Shown: positions 17,893-26,862 of the stretch, piece by piece
Layout of the letters: every line of letters starts with the position of its first letter
Position numbering within the stretch: position 1 is the first letter of the stretch
Origin: Oscillospiraceae bacterium
GTDB lineage: Bacteria; Bacillota; Clostridia; Oscillospirales; Ruminococcaceae
Direction of reading: 5' to 3'
Length of the DNA stretch: 64,000 nucleotides
NCBI GenBank assembly: GCA_900770285.1
Contig: CAAGJO010000024.1
Location: forward strand, 1 to 64,000
Notes under the pieces: generated by a model
Database searches by the model: none
The model's input: the letters and a program-made list of their open reading frames with translations, nothing else
What the model was told of the DNA's origin: nothing
Program-made: the position numbers and the translations under genes

Positions 17893-18801
17893 TCAATAAA
17901 AGTTCTTATAGATCCTCAGCTGATTTTCTTCTAAATTTGTTTTTGCAAGTCCTAAAAACTCGCTGTCACAGCCAAACACACATAGAATACTATCATCATT
18001 AAATGATTTTAAACCAACCTGCTCCAAACGAAGCTTAACACCATTTTTATAAAGACGGGTACAATGTTCATCAAGAACAACACTTTCATAGCTGTCCTTA
18101 AAAATCTGCTGAACAGGTATAATAATATCTTCCAACTGTTGGTTATCCCGGTATTTTTCAATCTGCTGCAGCGTATAGCATTGTTCAAGTTCAAAGCCTG
18201 CTGACCGTGTACGCAACAGCGTTGTCATAATTCCCCCGCAGCCAAGATCTTTGCCTATATCGTTAATAAGCGTTCTGATATATGTTCCCTTGCTAACCGA
18301 TACAAGCATATCACCCGACCGGGTATTTTGGTTATATGACAAAATTTTCAGATAATTTACTCGTCTGGAGCGAGGCTCACGCTCAACAGTTTTGCCTTCA
18401 CGGGCAAGCTTATACAGCCTTTTTCCGCCGACAGAAACTGCTGAATACATAGGAGGCAGCTGCATAATGTCACCAACAAAATTCTCAGCAGCATTCAAAA
18501 GCTGCTGTCGGGTACAAGGTGTGTCACTTTGTTCAAGCACCTTTCCGGTTGCGTCCTGAGTATCAGTCACAATGCCAAGCTGAAAGCCTGCTTTGTATTC
18601 CTTTTCATCAATTGGTATAATGTCACATGCCTTTGCAGCCTTGCCAACAAAAACGGGAAGTACGCCTTCAGCCATAGGGTCAAGAGTTCCCCCATGCCCG
18701 ATTCTTTTTATACCTAAAATTCCTCTCAGTTTTGCCACAACGTCAAATGACGTCCAATCGCAAGGTTTAAAAACCGGTATAATTCCACTAAGATCACTCA
18801 T
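17893..18801 (-). CDS. truB: tRNA pseudouridine-55 synthase
   Basis: 302 residues. It makes pseudouridine 55 in the T-loop of tRNA. The catalytic aspartate is in RIGHGGTLDPMAEGVLPVFVG, and FKPCDWTSFDVV and KGTYIRTLINDIG are further TruB blocks. The ATG overlaps the nrnA stop by 8 nt (ATGAGTGA). Order and spacing match the conserved rbfA-nrnA-truB-ribF string. Confidence 0.95.
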   Translation of the reverse strand: MSDLSGIIPVFKPCDWTSFDVVAKLRGILGIKRIGHGGTLDPMAEGVLPVFVGKAAKACDIIPIDEKEYKAGFQLGIVTDTQDATGKVLEQSDTPCTRQQLLNAAENFVGDIMQLPPMYSAVSVGGKRLYKLAREGKTVEREPRSRRVNYLKILSYNQNTRSGDMLVSVSKGTYIRTLINDIGKDLGCGGIMTTLLRTRSAGFELEQCYTLQQIEKYRDNQQLEDIIIPVQQIFKDSYESVVLDEHCTRLYKNGVKLRLEQVGLKSFNDDSILCVFGCDSEFLGLAKTNLEENQLRIYKNFY

Positions 18802-19768
18802 GATTCAGAACCTTTTCAGCCTGCTCAACAAGAGCATTTATAACATAGTTGAGATTACCTTTGATTTCACAGCCTGCTGCACGGATATGACCGCCGCCGC
18901 CGAAATTCCCGCAAAACTCGCAGGCATTTACCTCTGGAGTAGTTCTGACCGAAATTTTATATACATTCTCGTCACGCTCTTTTATTGTAATACCGATTTG
19001 TACTCCTTCAACCTGCAGCGGCATAGACGCAAGACCGTCAAATTCACTTTCCTCTACCCCGCAGGATGACATAAGCTCTTTAGTAAGACATATCACTGCA
19101 CATTGATTTCTGCAGTAATATTTTATACCTGACATTACAATACGCTCTGCCTTTAATCTGCCCTTGCTTTTCAAGTCGAACATTTTACGGTTTACTGCTG
19201 CAAAATCAAAATTATACTGCATAAGTTCAGCTGCAGCAATATGTGCCTCAGGAATGGTGTTTTCAAACTTAAAACAGCCTGTATCCGTTGCAATGCCAAG
19301 ATACATACATTCAGCCATACAATCATCAATTCCGGCATTTATATGCTTTAAGAATTCATAAAGCACAAGACTTGCAGCCGACGCTTTTCCGTCTACATAC
19401 TCTGCTTTTGCATAATGCTTATTGGAAATGTGATGATCAATGCAAAGATCTACTTTCCCCGGCTTTTTGTATTCCTCAAGACCTTCACCCATAAGCTGAA
19501 CATCTGCAATATCCACAGCAACAACACACTGAACATCAAAATTCTGAGGCTGATATCCTTCATATAAAAGCTTATACCTTGAAGGAAATTCCTCTGAATT
19601 AATAACATTTGCATTTTTCCCGCAGTTACGCAAATATCTGCAAAGTGCAAAGCCACAGCCTAAAGTATCGCCGTCAGGATTTTTATGAGTCAATATATTG
19701 TAATTATCGTGAGTTTTGAAAAATCTGTCTATATCATCAAAGCTCATTGGTTTGCCCAATTCAGTCAT
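18794..19768 (-). CDS. nrnA: DHH/DHHA1 phosphoesterase, oligoribonuclease NrnA-like
   Basis: 324 residues. DHH motifs with metal ligands: THKNPDGDTLGCGFALC, VVAVDIADVQLMG and LCIDHHISN. The C-terminal DHHA1 domain ends with GNFGGGGHIRAAGCEI. NrnA degrades nanoRNAs and dephosphorylates pAp. It overlaps rbfA by 8 nt (ATGACTGA) and truB by 8 nt, so the three are translationally coupled. Confidence 0.93.
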   Translation of the reverse strand: MTELGKPMSFDDIDRFFKTHDNYNILTHKNPDGDTLGCGFALCRYLRNCGKNANVINSEEFPSRYKLLYEGYQPQNFDVQCVVAVDIADVQLMGEGLEEYKKPGKVDLCIDHHISNKHYAKAEYVDGKASAASLVLYEFLKHINAGIDDCMAECMYLGIATDTGCFKFENTIPEAHIAAAELMQYNFDFAAVNRKMFDLKSKGRLKAERIVMSGIKYYCRNQCAVICLTKELMSSCGVEESEFDGLASMPLQVEGVQIGITIKERDENVYKISVRTTPEVNACEFCGNFGGGGHIRAAGCEIKGNLNYVINALVEQAEKVLNHE

Positions 19769-20135
19769 TTTCTTCCTTTTCCTTCATTTCCGTCTCAATG
19801 TTCTTTATCTTCTCAAAAATTCTGACAGAATCCTCTGCCGAATTGTCTGCAATGAATTTAAGCTCAGGGCATTTTCTGAGGTGCAGGACATTTGAAATTT
19901 CTCTTTTCAGCAAACCGGACGCACTTGTAAGGCCTTTTACAGCCTGTTTAGCCTTTTCAAAGCTTTCCAGGCTTGAAATATATATTTTACAGTAAGAACC
20001 GTCATTTGAAACATCACATCTTACAACGGTCAGCATCATTGCATTGCCTATTCTTGGATCTTTTAAATCTCTGAGTTTTGCCGACACTATGCGTCTTATA
20101 TCTTCAGCCATTCTGCCTGATTTTACTCCGGACAT
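19761..20135 (-). CDS. rbfA: 30S ribosome-binding factor A
   Basis: 124 residues, the usual RbfA size. It binds immature 30S subunits and helps 16S rRNA maturation. Family segments: RMAEDIRRIVSAKLRDLKDPRI, VTVVRCDVSNDGSYCKIYIS and LHLRKCPELKFIADNS. An in-frame ATG at 20147 abuts the AAAGG site, so the ATG at 20135, with correct spacing, is chosen. A perfect 8-bp hairpin lies about 20 nt upstream. Confidence 0.93.
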   Translation of the reverse strand: MSGVKSGRMAEDIRRIVSAKLRDLKDPRIGNAMMLTVVRCDVSNDGSYCKIYISSLESFEKAKQAVKGLTSASGLLKREISNVLHLRKCPELKFIADNSAEDSVRIFEKIKNIETEMKEKEEND

Positions 20136-20154
20136 ATCTATGACCATCCTTTCT

Positions 20155-20183
20155 AAGCTTGATACAATGATTTTTTCAAGCTT
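20155..20183 (-). other. Hairpin upstream of the rbfA ribosome-binding site
   Basis: AAGCTTGA (20155-20162) and TCAAGCTT (20176-20183) form a perfect 8-bp stem with a 13-nt loop, in the gap between the lipoprotein gene and rbfA. There is no T-run after it, so an RNA-processing or translational role is more likely than termination. Confidence 0.55.
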
Positions 20184-20199
20184 ATTGTCTAATTAAAAT

Positions 20200-21297
20200 T
20201 TAGTGATAAAGATATCCCATATCAACTAATTTCTCATACAGAGCATCTCCTACAAGACTGTATCCATATTGGTTCAGTATAGTTTTATTATACCTTACGC
20301 ATGATGAAACAATTCCGCTGTGAAGTTCTTTTTCATCTTGTTCAGTTAAGTTAAACACTCCGTCATCAATCTTTTTAAGTTTCTCAACAGCTTCCTCACT
20401 GCATATAGTTTCTCTCAGGCTTAAATAATGTTCGCCGAATCTTTTTTTCATATATTTATCATAAGCAATATTGTTCTTTTTGGTAAGTTCCTCAAGTGCT
20501 TTTTCATCATTTGTGTCAATCGAACCAAGCTGTTCACTTAAAAGAGGAACAGTAAACAATCCCAAAACAATATATTTGTCACTGTTTGAGCTGGTTTTTA
20601 TGACTTTTTCAATTTGGTCTGCAAGATCTTTAAAGCTGGTCCAGTATCCGTTTTCTCCCATACACACCACGGGAATATAGTCCTTATAATCTGTCATGGA
20701 CATACTCACCAGTTTCTCGCCTTTACTTACCTTTTTTTCCTCCCCGTAAGTATTCCGGCTGAAATAATATACAGGATCACCGAGAGATACCGTTGCACTG
20801 TCTACAGATAATTCGCCTCTGACTCCGGCAATTGTTACATCAGTCATACCACCGTCCCAACGTGTACCATATGTCAGCGGAGAAATTGCAGATTTATTTG
20901 ATGTGTAAATTTTCATACGAACTTTATCGGTATTTTCCGGTATAGTGAACTCTTCAACCAGCGTATCAACAGCTCCGCATCTTGCCATAATAGTCTGATT
21001 ATTTTCAGTAGGCACGCCCATATTTGCAACAGGAATATAGCATTCGTCAGACATCATATGCTCTTCAACAACTTTTTCTATATTATTTCCGTCCGCTCCT
21101 GAACCATATGCGGTTGTTCCGCCCCAGAAAACCAACCCCGGCAAACGTTCTTTTTTCTCGCTTGGCTTTTTGTCTAACATAGATGATTCGTTTCTTCGCA
21201 TAAATGCTGTATTTTCTCCCAACCCACAGGATGAAAGAGTACAGAACAGCATTAATGCGGCAATGGTTACAGATATTATTTTTTTATAAACCTTCAT
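20200..21297 (-). CDS. Lipoprotein with degenerate SGNH-hydrolase-like fold
   Basis: 365 residues. It starts with a lipoprotein signal peptide (MKVYKKIISVTIAALMLF, lipobox LSSC near residues 21-24). The stretch LVFWGGTTAYGSGADG resembles block I of SGNH/GDSL hydrolases, and ILNQYGYSLVGDALYEKL resembles the last block, where a DxxH pair normally sits. Here the block I Ser aligns with Thr, and the Asp/His pair aligns with Asn/Ile, so hydrolase activity may be lost. It lies between infB and rbfA, a place where a secreted protein is unexpected. The SGNH assignment is inference from two blocks. Confidence 0.6.
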   Translation of the reverse strand: MKVYKKIISVTIAALMLFCTLSSCGLGENTAFMRRNESSMLDKKPSEKKERLPGLVFWGGTTAYGSGADGNNIEKVVEEHMMSDECYIPVANMGVPTENNQTIMARCGAVDTLVEEFTIPENTDKVRMKIYTSNKSAISPLTYGTRWDGGMTDVTIAGVRGELSVDSATVSLGDPVYYFSRNTYGEEKKVSKGEKLVSMSMTDYKDYIPVVCMGENGYWTSFKDLADQIEKVIKTSSNSDKYIVLGLFTVPLLSEQLGSIDTNDEKALEELTKKNNIAYDKYMKKRFGEHYLSLRETICSEEAVEKLKKIDDGVFNLTEQDEKELHSGIVSSCVRYNKTILNQYGYSLVGDALYEKLVDMGYLYH

Positions 21298-21321
21298 ATT
21301 ATAACCTCTTTTCAGCGAGAA

Positions 21322-23862
21322 TTAATCTCTGTATTCTTCCATATAAAAGGCTTCAAATATATCTCCTTCTTTTATATCCGAGAATTTTTCAAGAGTAATT
21401 CCACATTCATATCCTGCTGCGACTTCCTTAACATCATCTTTAAATCTTTTGAGTGATGACATCTTATCTTCTGCAATGACAATGCCATCTCTTACAACAC
21501 GTATTTCATTGTTTCTTCCGACTTTGCCTTCAAGTACATATGAACCTGCAACATTTCCAACATTGGATATCTTATAAACCTGTCGTACTTCAATTCTTGC
21601 AGTTGAAACTTCACGATACTTAGGTGCGAGCATACCTTTCATAGCATCAGTAATTTCCTCGATTGCATCATATATAATCCTGTAAAGTCTGATATCTACG
21701 CCATCCCGTTCAGCCATGTCTTTAGCAACAGGGTCGGGTCTTACATTAAATCCTACAACAATTGCATTTGATGCATTTGCAAGCATAATATCGCTTTCAG
21801 AAATAGCTCCGACACCGCCGTGAATAACCTTAACCCTTACTTCATCATTTGAAATCTTTTCGAGGGACTGCTTGACTGCCTCAACAGAGCCCTGCACATC
21901 AGCCTTAACAATAATAGGCAGTTCTTTCATTTCACCCTCAGATATCTGACTGAACAGATTATCAAGAGTTACCTTCTGATAATGGCTGAATTTTTCTTCC
22001 TTTGCCTGCTGTTTTCTCTTTTCAACCAGTTCTCTTGCAAGCTTTTCATCAGCAACTGCATTAAATGTATCGCCGCTCATTGGAACTTCGCCAAGGCCTG
22101 TTATTTCAACAGGTGTTGAAGGACCGGCTTTTTCAATGCTTCTGCCCTTGTCATTTGTCATTGTTCTTACATGACCAACTGATGTACCGGCAATTATAAC
22201 GTCACCCTTATGGAGTGTACCGCCCTGTACAAGAAGTGTTGCAACAGGACCTTTACCTTTGTCAAGTCTTGCCTCTATAACTGTACCCACAGCTGCTTTG
22301 TTCGGATTAGCTTTAAGCTCCTGAACTTCTGCAACGAGGAGAATGTTGTCCAGAAGGTCATCAATTCCCATACCTGTCTTTGCAGAAACAGGAACAGCAA
22401 TAACGTCGCCGCCCCATTCTTCAACAACAAGGTCATGCTCTGTAAGCTGCTGCTTTATCATATCAGGATTAGCATTTTCTTTATCCATTTTGTTTATCGC
22501 TACGATAATTGAAATTCCTGCTGCTTTTGCATGATTGATGGATTCAATTGTCTGCGGCATGATACCGTCATCGGCAGCAACAACGAGCACTGCAATATCT
22601 GTAATGTCTGCGCCTCTTGCTCTCATGGCTGTAAACGCTTCATGTCCCGGTGTATCTAAGAAAGTGATCTTCTTGTTATTGTGATATACCTGATAAGCAC
22701 CGATATGCTGTGTAATTCCCCCTGCCTCTGTGTCAGTAACATGGGCATTTCTGATTCTGTCAAGAATTGATGTTTTACCATGGTCTACGTGACCCATTAC
22801 AACAACTACAGGACATCTCTCTTCAAGGCTGTCCTCTGAATCTTCAACATCTTCAATAAGTCTCTCTTCAATAGTAACGATAACTTCTTTTTCAACCTTT
22901 GCTCCTAATTCATCGGCAACAAGTGCAGCGGTATCAAAGTCAATTGTTTCGTTAATACCTGCCATAACTCCAAGACCCATAAGCTTTTTAATAACTTCAG
23001 CAGATGTCACTTTAAGTCTTGACGCAAGTTCTGAAACAACGATTTCATCAGGAATTTTAACCTTAAGCTGCTGTTTTCTTGCTCTTTCAAGTTCTAGTCT
23101 GCGTAGCTTTTCAGCCTCGGTTTCCTTCTTGTGTGAGAATTTCTGCTTTTTATGCTGCTGTGATTTCTGAGTAAGCTTTTGCTTTTTAGTAAAGTTATCC
23201 TTATTCTTATTCTGTTTTGTGTTGGCCAGATTATCATACTTTTCATTGTATTTATCAAGCTCAACATAGCTTCCTCTTGTATCTACAGTCCGTCTTGGTT
23301 CACTGTAAGAATCATCGCTTTCAGAAATCGTATAGCCTTTATCCTGTGACGATTTTTTGCCGCCGATAACCTGTTTTACACCGTGTTCTTTTTTCTTTGC
23401 AGGTTTCTGTTCTTTCTTTTTATTTTCAGGCTTTTTCTTATTATTTTCCTGAGGCTTAAGTTCTGCCTTTGGTTTTTCCTGTACAGCTTCGGTTTTTGGT
23501 TCTACATCCCCGGGCTTTTCTGCTTTAACCGTTTCAGCCTTTGGCTTTTCAGCAATTGTTTTATCTGCCTTTGGTTTTTCTTCTTTGGTTTTTTCAGCCT
23601 TCGTTTTTTGAGTATTAGTCTTTTCTTCCTTGACTTTTTCCGATTTTACAGGCTTTTTGTTATTTGCATAAAATTCGTCAAAACTTTGAACCTGGTTTTT
23701 CTGTGTAAAATATTCTACGACATAGTTAACCTCATCAACGCTGAGAGCCGACATTGTTTTTTTGGTTTCCCCGTTATACTTTTGAATGCATTCGATTACT
23801 TCATTCTTATCGACCTTTAAGTCTTTTGCAAGTTCATTAAGTTTATATTTATTCATTTTCAT
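21322..23862 (-). CDS. infB: Translation initiation factor IF-2
   Basis: 846 residues. Residues 1 to about 270 are IF2-N plus a Lys/Glu/Pro-rich low-complexity arm with repeated KAEKxKxEKPKA-like units. A second IF2-N-like segment is at about 275-330. The GTPase domain begins near residue 355 with GHVDHGKTS, then [15 protein letters not shown] and NKMDK. Domains II-IV follow ([26 protein letters not shown]). It places fMet-tRNA on the 30S subunit. GGAGG is 13 nt before the ATG. Confidence 0.96.
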   Translation of the reverse strand: MKMNKYKLNELAKDLKVDKNEVIECIQKYNGETKKTMSALSVDEVNYVVEYFTQKNQVQSFDEFYANNKKPVKSEKVKEEKTNTQKTKAEKTKEEKPKADKTIAEKPKAETVKAEKPGDVEPKTEAVQEKPKAELKPQENNKKKPENKKKEQKPAKKKEHGVKQVIGGKKSSQDKGYTISESDDSYSEPRRTVDTRGSYVELDKYNEKYDNLANTKQNKNKDNFTKKQKLTQKSQQHKKQKFSHKKETEAEKLRRLELERARKQQLKVKIPDEIVVSELASRLKVTSAEVIKKLMGLGVMAGINETIDFDTAALVADELGAKVEKEVIVTIEERLIEDVEDSEDSLEERCPVVVVMGHVDHGKTSILDRIRNAHVTDTEAGGITQHIGAYQVYHNNKKITFLDTPGHEAFTAMRARGADITDIAVLVVAADDGIMPQTIESINHAKAAGISIIVAINKMDKENANPDMIKQQLTEHDLVVEEWGGDVIAVPVSAKTGMGIDDLLDNILLVAEVQELKANPNKAAVGTVIEARLDKGKGPVATLLVQGGTLHKGDVIIAGTSVGHVRTMTNDKGRSIEKAGPSTPVEITGLGEVPMSGDTFNAVADEKLARELVEKRKQQAKEEKFSHYQKVTLDNLFSQISEGEMKELPIIVKADVQGSVEAVKQSLEKISNDEVRVKVIHGGVGAISESDIMLANASNAIVVGFNVRPDPVAKDMAERDGVDIRLYRIIYDAIEEITDAMKGMLAPKYREVSTARIEVRQVYKISNVGNVAGSYVLEGKVGRNNEIRVVRDGIVIAEDKMSSLKRFKDDVKEVAAGYECGITLEKFSDIKEGDIFEAFYMEEYRD

Positions 23863-23881
23863 ATATCAATGCAATCCTCCT

Positions 23882-24220
23882 TTAAAAATCACCGTGAAAA
23901 TCTTTTGAGTCTATTTCAATTTGCTTTAAACCCTTTATGCACGAATTACAAAAGCCCCTATCTGTAATAGCCATAACTCCAATTCGTTTTCCAAGGCTGA
24001 TGCCGATCTCATCCATTGTCATTTCAAGGGCATATGCCTTAACCCCTTGGGTAAAGCAAACATATTTTATTTCTTTAAGGGATTTTTGAGAAAAATCCTT
24101 TGCTGCAAAAACGCCTTTGGCGCTCCCGTTTTTACAGGATTCTTTCACTTGGTCCATACCCATGACAAGCTTTCCTGCTTTCCGGCACATTGTTATAAGA
24201 CCTGTTTTATCATTGCTCAT
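23882..24220 (-). CDS. L7Ae/L30e/S12e-Gadd45 family RNA-binding protein (YlxQ-like)
   Basis: 112 residues. An L7Ae-type kink-turn binding fold (TGLITMCRKAGKLVMGMDQV, YALEMTMDEIGISLGKR, GVMAITDRGFCNSC). It occupies the ylxQ position between ylxR and infB, as in Bacillus, and overlaps ylxR by 11 nt. YlxQ-like proteins are ribosome-associated with unclear function. The C-terminal tail (IEIDSKDFHGDF) is longer than usual. Confidence 0.88.
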   Translation of the reverse strand: MSNDKTGLITMCRKAGKLVMGMDQVKESCKNGSAKGVFAAKDFSQKSLKEIKYVCFTQGVKAYALEMTMDEIGISLGKRIGVMAITDRGFCNSCIKGLKQIEIDSKDFHGDF

Positions 24221-24485
24221 CTTTCAATTCTGCCTCCATACTGTCGTAAATTTCATTATCGATTTTACAACTAAAGCTTTTTTCAAACTTTCTTGCCTTT
24301 CTGGCAGCTCTTAAACACTGAACATCCCTGCATATATATGCGCCTCTGCCGGATTTACGACCTGTAAGATCCAATGAAATTTCTCCGTCCTTTGATTTTA
24401 CAACTCGTACAAGCTCTCGTTTCGGTTTCATTTCTCCGCAGCCCAGGCACATTCTCATAGGCAGTTTCTTAGCTTTCATAGGCAA
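24210..24485 (-). CDS. YlxR/RnpM family RNA-binding protein
   Basis: 91 residues. The YlxR signature is present: RMCLGCGEMKPKRELVRVV, LDLTGRKSGRGAYICRD. YlxR (RnpM) binds RNase P RNA and modulates tRNA processing in Bacillus. The start is a TTG at 24485 with AGGGG 8 nt upstream; an ATG two codons later is the alternative. It is coupled to the L7Ae-like gene. Confidence 0.92.
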   Translation of the reverse strand: MPMKAKKLPMRMCLGCGEMKPKRELVRVVKSKDGEISLDLTGRKSGRGAYICRDVQCLRAARKARKFEKSFSCKIDNEIYDSMEAELKDEQ

Positions 24486-24528
24486 AAATCACACCCCTTT
24501 TCAGACTCTCCGACTTCTGCAAAGTTAT

Positions 24529-25725
24529 TTATTCTGTAAACAGATCCTGCTCATCTTCAAAATCTTCGTTTATAAGGTTTTCTTCTTCCAAAGCCTGCTG
24601 CTGTTCTTTAAGCTTAGCTCTCTCTTCCTCTTCCTTAGCAATGATCTCATCAGCAGTGCTTTCAGCAAGAATGTCTATCTTAAATTTAGTAAGACCTGCT
24701 GCAAGTTTTGCATTCTGACCTCTGTTGCCAATAGCAAGGGAAAGCTGTGAATCAGGGACAACCGCCTTGCACTCACGCAAATTTTCATCCGGAATAACGA
24801 CCTTTACAACTTCGGCCGGTGCCAATGCTCTTGCAATAAATTCCTGTGGATTGTCGCTGTATGGGATAACGTCAATTTTTTCATCGTTAAGCTCGCCGAC
24901 AATAGCTGAAATTCTTGACTTCTTTGAACCGATACAAGCACCTACTGCATCAACATTTTCATCATTGCTTGAAACAGCCACCTTGCTTCTTACACCTGCA
25001 ACACGAGAGATTGCTTTGATCTCAACAGTACCGTCTGCAATTTCAGGAATTTCCTTTTCAAAAAGACGCTTTACAAAATCTCTGTGAGTTCTTGAAATCT
25101 TTATAGACGGTCTTCTGTCAGGATTTGAAATTCCAACTACATAAACCTGAATGATATCTCCTGCCTTATATTCCTCTCCCGGAATCTGCTCGCTCTTAAG
25201 AAAATAAACTTCCTTCTTGTCAATTGTTACAACCGCATTGCCCGTAACAGGTTCAACCTTTTGTACAACAGCAGAAACAATCTCGCAGACCTTTCCCTCA
25301 TACTGCTTAACAAGCTTTTCCTTTTCATAATCTTTAATTCTGTTTTTAATATTCTGTTTTGCATTCTGTGCTGCAATTCTGCCCAGCTTTGCAGTATTGA
25401 TTTTTATCTCACATGTTCCCCCAGCATAAGCGTTATCTGAAATGGCTCTTGCAGCGTCAAGGCTGATCTGATTATCAGGATCTTCCGGCTCTCCGTCCAC
25501 AACTTCCTTAATGATTGCAACATCAAATTTTCCTGCTGCCGGATCAATATCCACACGCACATTTTCGCTGTATGGATAATCCTTCTTTACCGCCTGCAGA
25601 ATTCCTGCTTTAATTGTTTCAATCAAAGCTTCAGGATTCATATTATTCTCTGATTCAAATTCATTAAACGCATCAAAGAATTCTTCGCTTTGCTGTTTAA
25701 CCTCTTTTTTAGCATTTTTTCTCAT
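24529..25725 (-). CDS. nusA: Transcription termination/antitermination factor NusA
   Basis: 398 residues. The NusA N-terminal RNA-polymerase-binding domain (SENNMNPEALIETIKAGIL) comes first. An S1 domain follows at about 130-200 (GKVCEIVSAVVQKVEP), then two KH domains (GSKKSRISAIVGELNDEKIDVI region; LAIGNRGQNAKLAAGLTKFKI). The C-terminus is an acidic, Gln/Glu-rich tail. A TTG at 25746 next to AGGTGA is an alternative start; the ATG at 25725 has AAAGGA 12 nt before it. NusA controls pausing and termination, often of its own leader, which fits the hairpin before rimP. Confidence 0.95.
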   Translation of the reverse strand: MRKNAKKEVKQQSEEFFDAFNEFESENNMNPEALIETIKAGILQAVKKDYPYSENVRVDIDPAAGKFDVAIIKEVVDGEPEDPDNQISLDAARAISDNAYAGGTCEIKINTAKLGRIAAQNAKQNIKNRIKDYEKEKLVKQYEGKVCEIVSAVVQKVEPVTGNAVVTIDKKEVYFLKSEQIPGEEYKAGDIIQVYVVGISNPDRRPSIKISRTHRDFVKRLFEKEIPEIADGTVEIKAISRVAGVRSKVAVSSNDENVDAVGACIGSKKSRISAIVGELNDEKIDVIPYSDNPQEFIARALAPAEVVKVVIPDENLRECKAVVPDSQLSLAIGNRGQNAKLAAGLTKFKIDILAESTADEIIAKEEEERAKLKEQQQALEEENLINEDFEDEQDLFTE

Positions 25726-25763
25726 TTTCTCAATCAGTCCTTTCAATCACCTAAAACTATATA

Positions 25764-26252
25764 TTAAAATAAATCATTATCGTCATCAAGCTTAATATAA
25801 GCACAATTTTTAATTACAAATTCCTTTGCTTCAGTCGGCTCATCATTTTCATCAACCAAATGACAGTAGATTTTTTCCTTGTCATATGAGTCAAGCCCTG
25901 CACGAAATTCCTTCTGACCGTTTTCAGCATTAAAAAGCTTAACTCTTATAATATCATTAAGGCAAGCCTCAAAATGCTCAGGGCGTTTAAGTTCTCTTCC
26001 AAGTCCCGGACTTCCCACCTCAAGCACATAGCTTTCGGCAATGGGATCTTCCTCATCAAGAATTTTATTAAAGGGACGTGTAAAGTTTTCACAATCGTCC
26101 ATATCAACTCCGCCGTCCTTATCAATAAAAATCCTCAGATATCTGACAGAACCCTCTTTTTCAAAACGCACATCCCAGAGAAATAATCCCCGCTCTTCAC
26201 AAAGCGGCTCGGCAAGCTTTCTCACACGGGCAGCGGTATTGCTTTTTTCCAA
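25764..26252 (-). CDS. rimP: Ribosome maturation factor RimP
   Basis: 162 residues from a TTG start with AAAGGA upstream; the frame continues into the leader region, but those residues do not fit RimP. Segments: RKLAEPLCEERGLFLWDVRF, RYLRIFIDKDGGVDMDDCENF, YVLEVGSPGLGRELKRPEHF. These match the RimP N-terminal domain and the start of its C-terminal SH3-like domain. It is the first gene of the long operon. Confidence 0.93.
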   Translation of the reverse strand: MEKSNTAARVRKLAEPLCEERGLFLWDVRFEKEGSVRYLRIFIDKDGGVDMDDCENFTRPFNKILDEEDPIAESYVLEVGSPGLGRELKRPEHFEACLNDIIRVKLFNAENGQKEFRAGLDSYDKEKIYCHLVDENDEPTEAKEFVIKNCAYIKLDDDNDLF

Positions 26253-26296
26253 ACAATCACCAATCCTTTCAGCAAGCTTTTGTATAAAGCCCCATA

Positions 26297-26328
26297 CAAA
26301 ATCAAAAGACCGGAAGTAACTTCCAGCC
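26297..26328 (-). promoter_or_regulatory. Attenuator-like hairpin in the rimP leader
   Basis: On the minus strand GGCTGGAAG, a TTA loop and CTTCCGGTC form a 9-bp stem with two G-U pairs, followed by TTTTGATTTTGT. It lies between the promoter and the rimP start, a position where a stem of this kind could attenuate the nusA operon and allow NusA feedback. Confidence 0.65.
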
Positions 26329-26351
26329 TTTCTTTTAAACTTATCATATAT

Positions 26352-26380
26352 ATTATACCACACAAAAGCATGTTTTGCAA
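26352..26380 (-). promoter_or_regulatory. Sigma-A promoter of the rimP-nusA-infB operon
   Basis: TTGCAA (26375-26380), a 17-bp spacer and perfect TATAAT (26352-26357) with TGg before the -10. The nearest gene downstream is rimP. Confidence 0.8.
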
Positions 26381-26454
26381 GCAGTTTATAAGATTTTGAC
26401 CTGCATTTTTGCAGTATTATATTTCTAAATTGTAAATATTTTTCGCAAGGTCTA

Positions 26455-26838
26455 TTATCCTTTTCCGGCAGCAGTATTATCCTCAATGCTCACCGGATCT
26501 GAATCTGCCTTGGTAAGCCCCTCTGCAAAGTCAATAGGCAGTGTGAACATAATACCTGTGTTTGGCAGCGAAAGGTCTCCGATAGTATTATAAATAACAC
26601 GTCTTGCAATGTCCAGCTGACTGTTTTTTATAACAGATAATATAGTCCTGTTATCCTCACCGTCGCTGAAAAAGGATTTAAGTGATGAATTTATAAAACT
26701 GCTGTTGACCTTTGAAAGTATTCCTGCCATACCCGAAGACTCAATAACCGTTGCACCGCAAATGCCCACAGCTGAAAGCCCTTCCAAAAGATATTCTAAA
26801 GAGTCCACTTTATTTAAAATAATTACCATCAGTTTCAT
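26455..26838 (-). CDS. PII-like (nitrogen regulatory P-II superfamily) protein
   Basis: 127 residues. The first strand-helix-strand (KLMVIILNKVDSLEYLLEGL, GICGATVIESSGMAGIL) matches the ferredoxin-like PII fold. The canonical T-loop with its uridylylated Tyr and the RTGxxGDGK phosphate loop are not seen; a different middle segment (FSDGEDNRTILSVI) replaces them. The last strand is GIMFTLPIDFAEGL. So it probably binds another ligand or partner. It follows the LCP-like gene by 24 nt, and a good SD (AAGGAAG) is present. Confidence 0.65.
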   Translation of the reverse strand: MKLMVIILNKVDSLEYLLEGLSAVGICGATVIESSGMAGILSKVNSSFINSSLKSFFSDGEDNRTILSVIKNSQLDIARRVIYNTIGDLSLPNTGIMFTLPIDFAEGLTKADSDPVSIEDNTAAGKG

Positions 26839-26862
26839 AAAATCTTCCTTTCACCTTAACTG

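Noticed and set aside
23383..23820. Plus-strand Phe/Leu-rich frame
   Set aside because: It is the antisense shadow of the Lys/Glu-rich arm of infB.
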